Shown here in pieces: positions 62,365-64,000 of a DNA stretch of 64,000 bases. The stretch is from Chitinophaga niabensis (GTDB taxonomy: Bacteria; Bacteroidota; Bacteroidia; Chitinophagales; Chitinophagaceae): the NCBI RefSeq assembly GCF_900129465.1, contig NZ_FSRA01000002.1, positions 2,170,001 through 2,234,000 of the forward strand, written 5' to 3'. Numbering within the stretch: position 1 is the first letter of the stretch; every line of letters begins with the position of its first letter. A program made the position numbers and the translations under genes. The notes beneath the pieces were generated by a model, which saw only the letters and a list, made by a program, of their open reading frames with translations, was not told where the DNA came from and searched no databases.

Positions 62365-62382
62365 ACAAACTAGTCAAACAAA

Positions 62383-63660
62383 ATGAAAAAGATATTCATC
62401 ACCATACTCGCTTTTACTGCACTCAGCGCATCTGCACAAACAGTGCCTGACGATCTGAAAGTAATGGTACAGCAAACATTTGATCATCATGCAAAGATCA
62501 AATCGATGGAAACCCAGCAGCGTATCGCCGCAGGGCAGATAGAACTTTCAAAGGCCAACCGCCTTCCAACAGTGAATGGTGCAGCCAGTTACAGTCATGT
62601 GTACCCCGTGCCGAAAGTACAGCTCCCCGGAAGTGATTTCACTTTCCAGCCTGTTCCTTCCGAAAACGTGAATGCAGGGATCGAAGCCCGCCAGTTATTG
62701 CTGGACTTCGGTAAAAGCGGCAGCCAGATCAAACAAAGCCAGGCAGAAGCAAACCTGCTGGGTTCACAGACCACAGAAGCGAAAGATCAACTGGCTTACG
62801 AAGTAGCCAATGTTTACCTGAACATTGCTTATCTCTATAACAATATTAATGTGCAGGATGCCAACATTAAACTGCTGGAAGAAACCGAGCACATGGTAGA
62901 GAATAAATTAAAACACGGTGATGCGATCGATCTTGATCTGATCAATACCCGTGTGAAACTGGAATCTTACCGGAATAAGAAGGTAGACTATGTCAATTCC
63001 CTGCAAAAGCAAATGGCCACGCTGGAATATTTAACCGGCGAGCATCCGAAAGACTCTATTCATGCAGGTTTTGAATGGCCCGTATCCGGCTCGCTCACTG
63101 ACCAGGAGTTAAGCAACAACCCTGCGATCAAAACTGCCTTGGAAAGAGAAAAGGTGGCTGCTACCGGTGTTGAAATAGCTAAAGCACAATACAAACCTTC
63201 TTTATTCCTGGATGCAGGTACCGGTTTTAAAAATGGTTACCTGCCTGATATCGGCGTTGCGAAGTTCAATTACAATGCTGGTGTGAGCCTGAGTGTGCCC
63301 ATCTTCCATGGTAAGAAATTACGCACACAGGAAAAGATGGCAGCGCAGCAGGTGGAAGTAGCGAAGTGGAATACACAGGATGTGAAGAGTAGTTTACAGA
63401 AAGAAATAGTACAACAGCAGTCAGATATCGCTGCCAGCAAGGAGCGTTTGCTCACTGCAGAATCTTTGCTGCAACAGGCGCAACGTGCATTGCAGTTAGC
63501 GCAGAGCCGTTATAAAAATGGTGTGATCACGTACCTGGACCTGCAGAATGCGCAGACGAGTATGTTGGAGGCGCAGTTGTCTAAGATACAATATCAATAC
63601 CAGCTGTCATTGTCCAGCCTGGCGTTGTTACAACTGAACGGCAATGAATTCTGGAAATAG
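62383..63660 (+). CDS. TolC-family outer-membrane protein of the Emr-type pump
   Basis: A 425-residue exported protein (signal peptide 1-19, ...LSASAQ) with two OEP repeats: long amphipathic helices such as KDQLAYEVANVYLNIAYLYNN and a late block SRYKNGVITYLDLQNAQTSML typical of TolC family repeats. It forms the outer-membrane duct for the EmrAB-like pump. It is the last gene of the operon, ending before a strong hairpin. It is a different paralogue from the TolC protein at 15655-17037. Confidence 0.93.
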   Translation: MKKIFITILAFTALSASAQTVPDDLKVMVQQTFDHHAKIKSMETQQRIAAGQIELSKANRLPTVNGAASYSHVYPVPKVQLPGSDFTFQPVPSENVNAGIEARQLLLDFGKSGSQIKQSQAEANLLGSQTTEAKDQLAYEVANVYLNIAYLYNNINVQDANIKLLEETEHMVENKLKHGDAIDLDLINTRVKLESYRNKKVDYVNSLQKQMATLEYLTGEHPKDSIHAGFEWPVSGSLTDQELSNNPAIKTALEREKVAATGVEIAKAQYKPSLFLDAGTGFKNGYLPDIGVAKFNYNAGVSLSVPIFHGKKLRTQEKMAAQQVEVAKWNTQDVKSSLQKEIVQQQSDIAASKERLLTAESLLQQAQRALQLAQSRYKNGVITYLDLQNAQTSMLEAQLSKIQYQYQLSLSSLALLQLNGNEFWK

Positions 63661-63695
63661 GGTTCATTGTTTTTGTAGTGTGTGTTAAAAAAAAG

Positions 63696-63730
63696 AAGCC
63701 CGGTACATCTGTACCGGGCTTACTTTTTAT
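63696..63730. terminator. Bidirectional terminator between convergent genes
   Basis: AAGCCCGGTAC (63696-63706) pairs with GTACCGGGCTT (63711-63721). A-rich sequence to the left and T-rich sequence to the right give a terminator on both strands, serving the TolC gene and uxuA. Confidence 0.88.
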
Positions 63731-63749
63731 TTTTGGTAAAAACACTTCC

Positions 63750-64000
63750 TTACTTCATTCCCCCGGCAATCCCCAATTCCAATCCCCTCAACTCCGCCAA
63801 TCCTCTCAAACGCCCAATCGCACTATACCCAGGGTTCGTTTTCTTATGCAGGTCATCCAACATCTGATGCCCATGGTCCGGCCGCATAGGAATAGAAACA
63901 TTCCGTTTCTGCATCACTGCCAGGATATTCTTCACCACACTGTACATATCTACATCCCCTTCCAGGTGATTCGCTTCATAGAAATTCCCCTGTGCATCCC
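63750..64000 (-). CDS. uxuA: Mannonate dehydratase, C-terminal part
   Basis: The gene enters from the right edge; 82 codons are visible, ending at the stop 63752-63750. Sequence NFYEANHLEGDVDMY, then IPMRPDHGHQMLDDL and KTNPGYSAIGRLRGLAELRG, is diagnostic of UxuA, which dehydrates D-mannonate to 2-keto-3-deoxygluconate in glucuronate breakdown. The visible DHGH motif contributes metal ligands of the active site. It fits the uronate-releasing enzymes elsewhere in the window. Regulation and the remainder of the operon are outside. Confidence 0.95.
   Translation of the reverse strand, partial: DAQGNFYEANHLEGDVDMYSVVKNILAVMQKRNVSIPMRPDHGHQMLDDLHKKTNPGYSAIGRLRGLAELRGLELGIAGGMK

Noticed and set aside
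1..64000. tRNA, rRNA, IS elements or phage genes
   Set aside because: Looked for cloverleaf, transposase and integrase signatures on both strands by eye; none found.

Overview
The window is a chromosomal stretch of a Bacteroidota bacterium, most probably Chitinophagaceae and close to Chitinophaga. Evidence for this: a SusC/SusD pair with an ECF sigma and FecR anti-sigma, many secreted glycoside hydrolases, almost no classical Shine-Dalgarno sites, and repeated Bacteroidota-type -7 promoter boxes (TAnnTTTG). The genus is inferred from overall style, not from a marker gene. I see no rRNA, tRNA, CRISPR array, IS element or prophage. Coding density is high; the largest empty stretch is 33468-34400.

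Layout. 1-5000: 5' end of a GH88/GH105-type unsaturated uronyl hydrolase (minus), a TetR regulator beside the alpha/beta hydrolase it probably controls, a secreted NTF2-like protein, a secreted SGNH hydrolase, a VOC protein and a small membrane protein. 5065-8740: oxidative pentose phosphate operon gnd-zwf-pgl, followed by a KefG-like quinone reductase and a Kef-type K+/H+ antiporter (8811-11294). 11347-17037 (minus): RND efflux pump, adaptor and TolC protein, divergent from a TonB gene. 18155-21884: chitinase GH18 and hexosaminidase GH20. 22009-26896: Omp85-like barrel, sialate O-acetylesterase-like esterase and sulfatase. 27088-29282 (minus): histidine kinase plus a response regulator fused to a CRP/FNR regulator. 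29343-31766 (minus): GH95.

34401-52531 is a carbohydrate island. The first block is GH29, sulfatase, ECF sigma, FecR, SusC, SusD and a GH144-like glucoamylase-domain protein. After a 310-bp gap carrying two LacI-type palindromes comes a tightly coupled operon of beta-helix protein, GH95, GH29 and an alginate/glucuronan-lyase-like protein. The enzymes together suggest a fucose- and uronate-rich, perhaps sulfated, polysaccharide. A third LacI-type palindrome precedes the uronyl hydrolase at the left edge, and a mannonate dehydratase (uxuA) lies at the right edge, so released uronates could enter hexuronate catabolism.

52733-59115 is the least conventional part. An ECF sigma and TPR-bearing anti-sigma are divergent from a PKD/outer-membrane-barrel protein and a periplasmic TPR-CHAT protease anchored by a C-terminal membrane helix. 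A 55-bp tandem repeat has copied the 3' end of the barrel gene, and a perfect hairpin lies two bases before the CHAT start codon. 59092-63660 is a MarR-regulated EmrA-EmrB-TolC type efflux system with a palindromic operator between divergent promoters.
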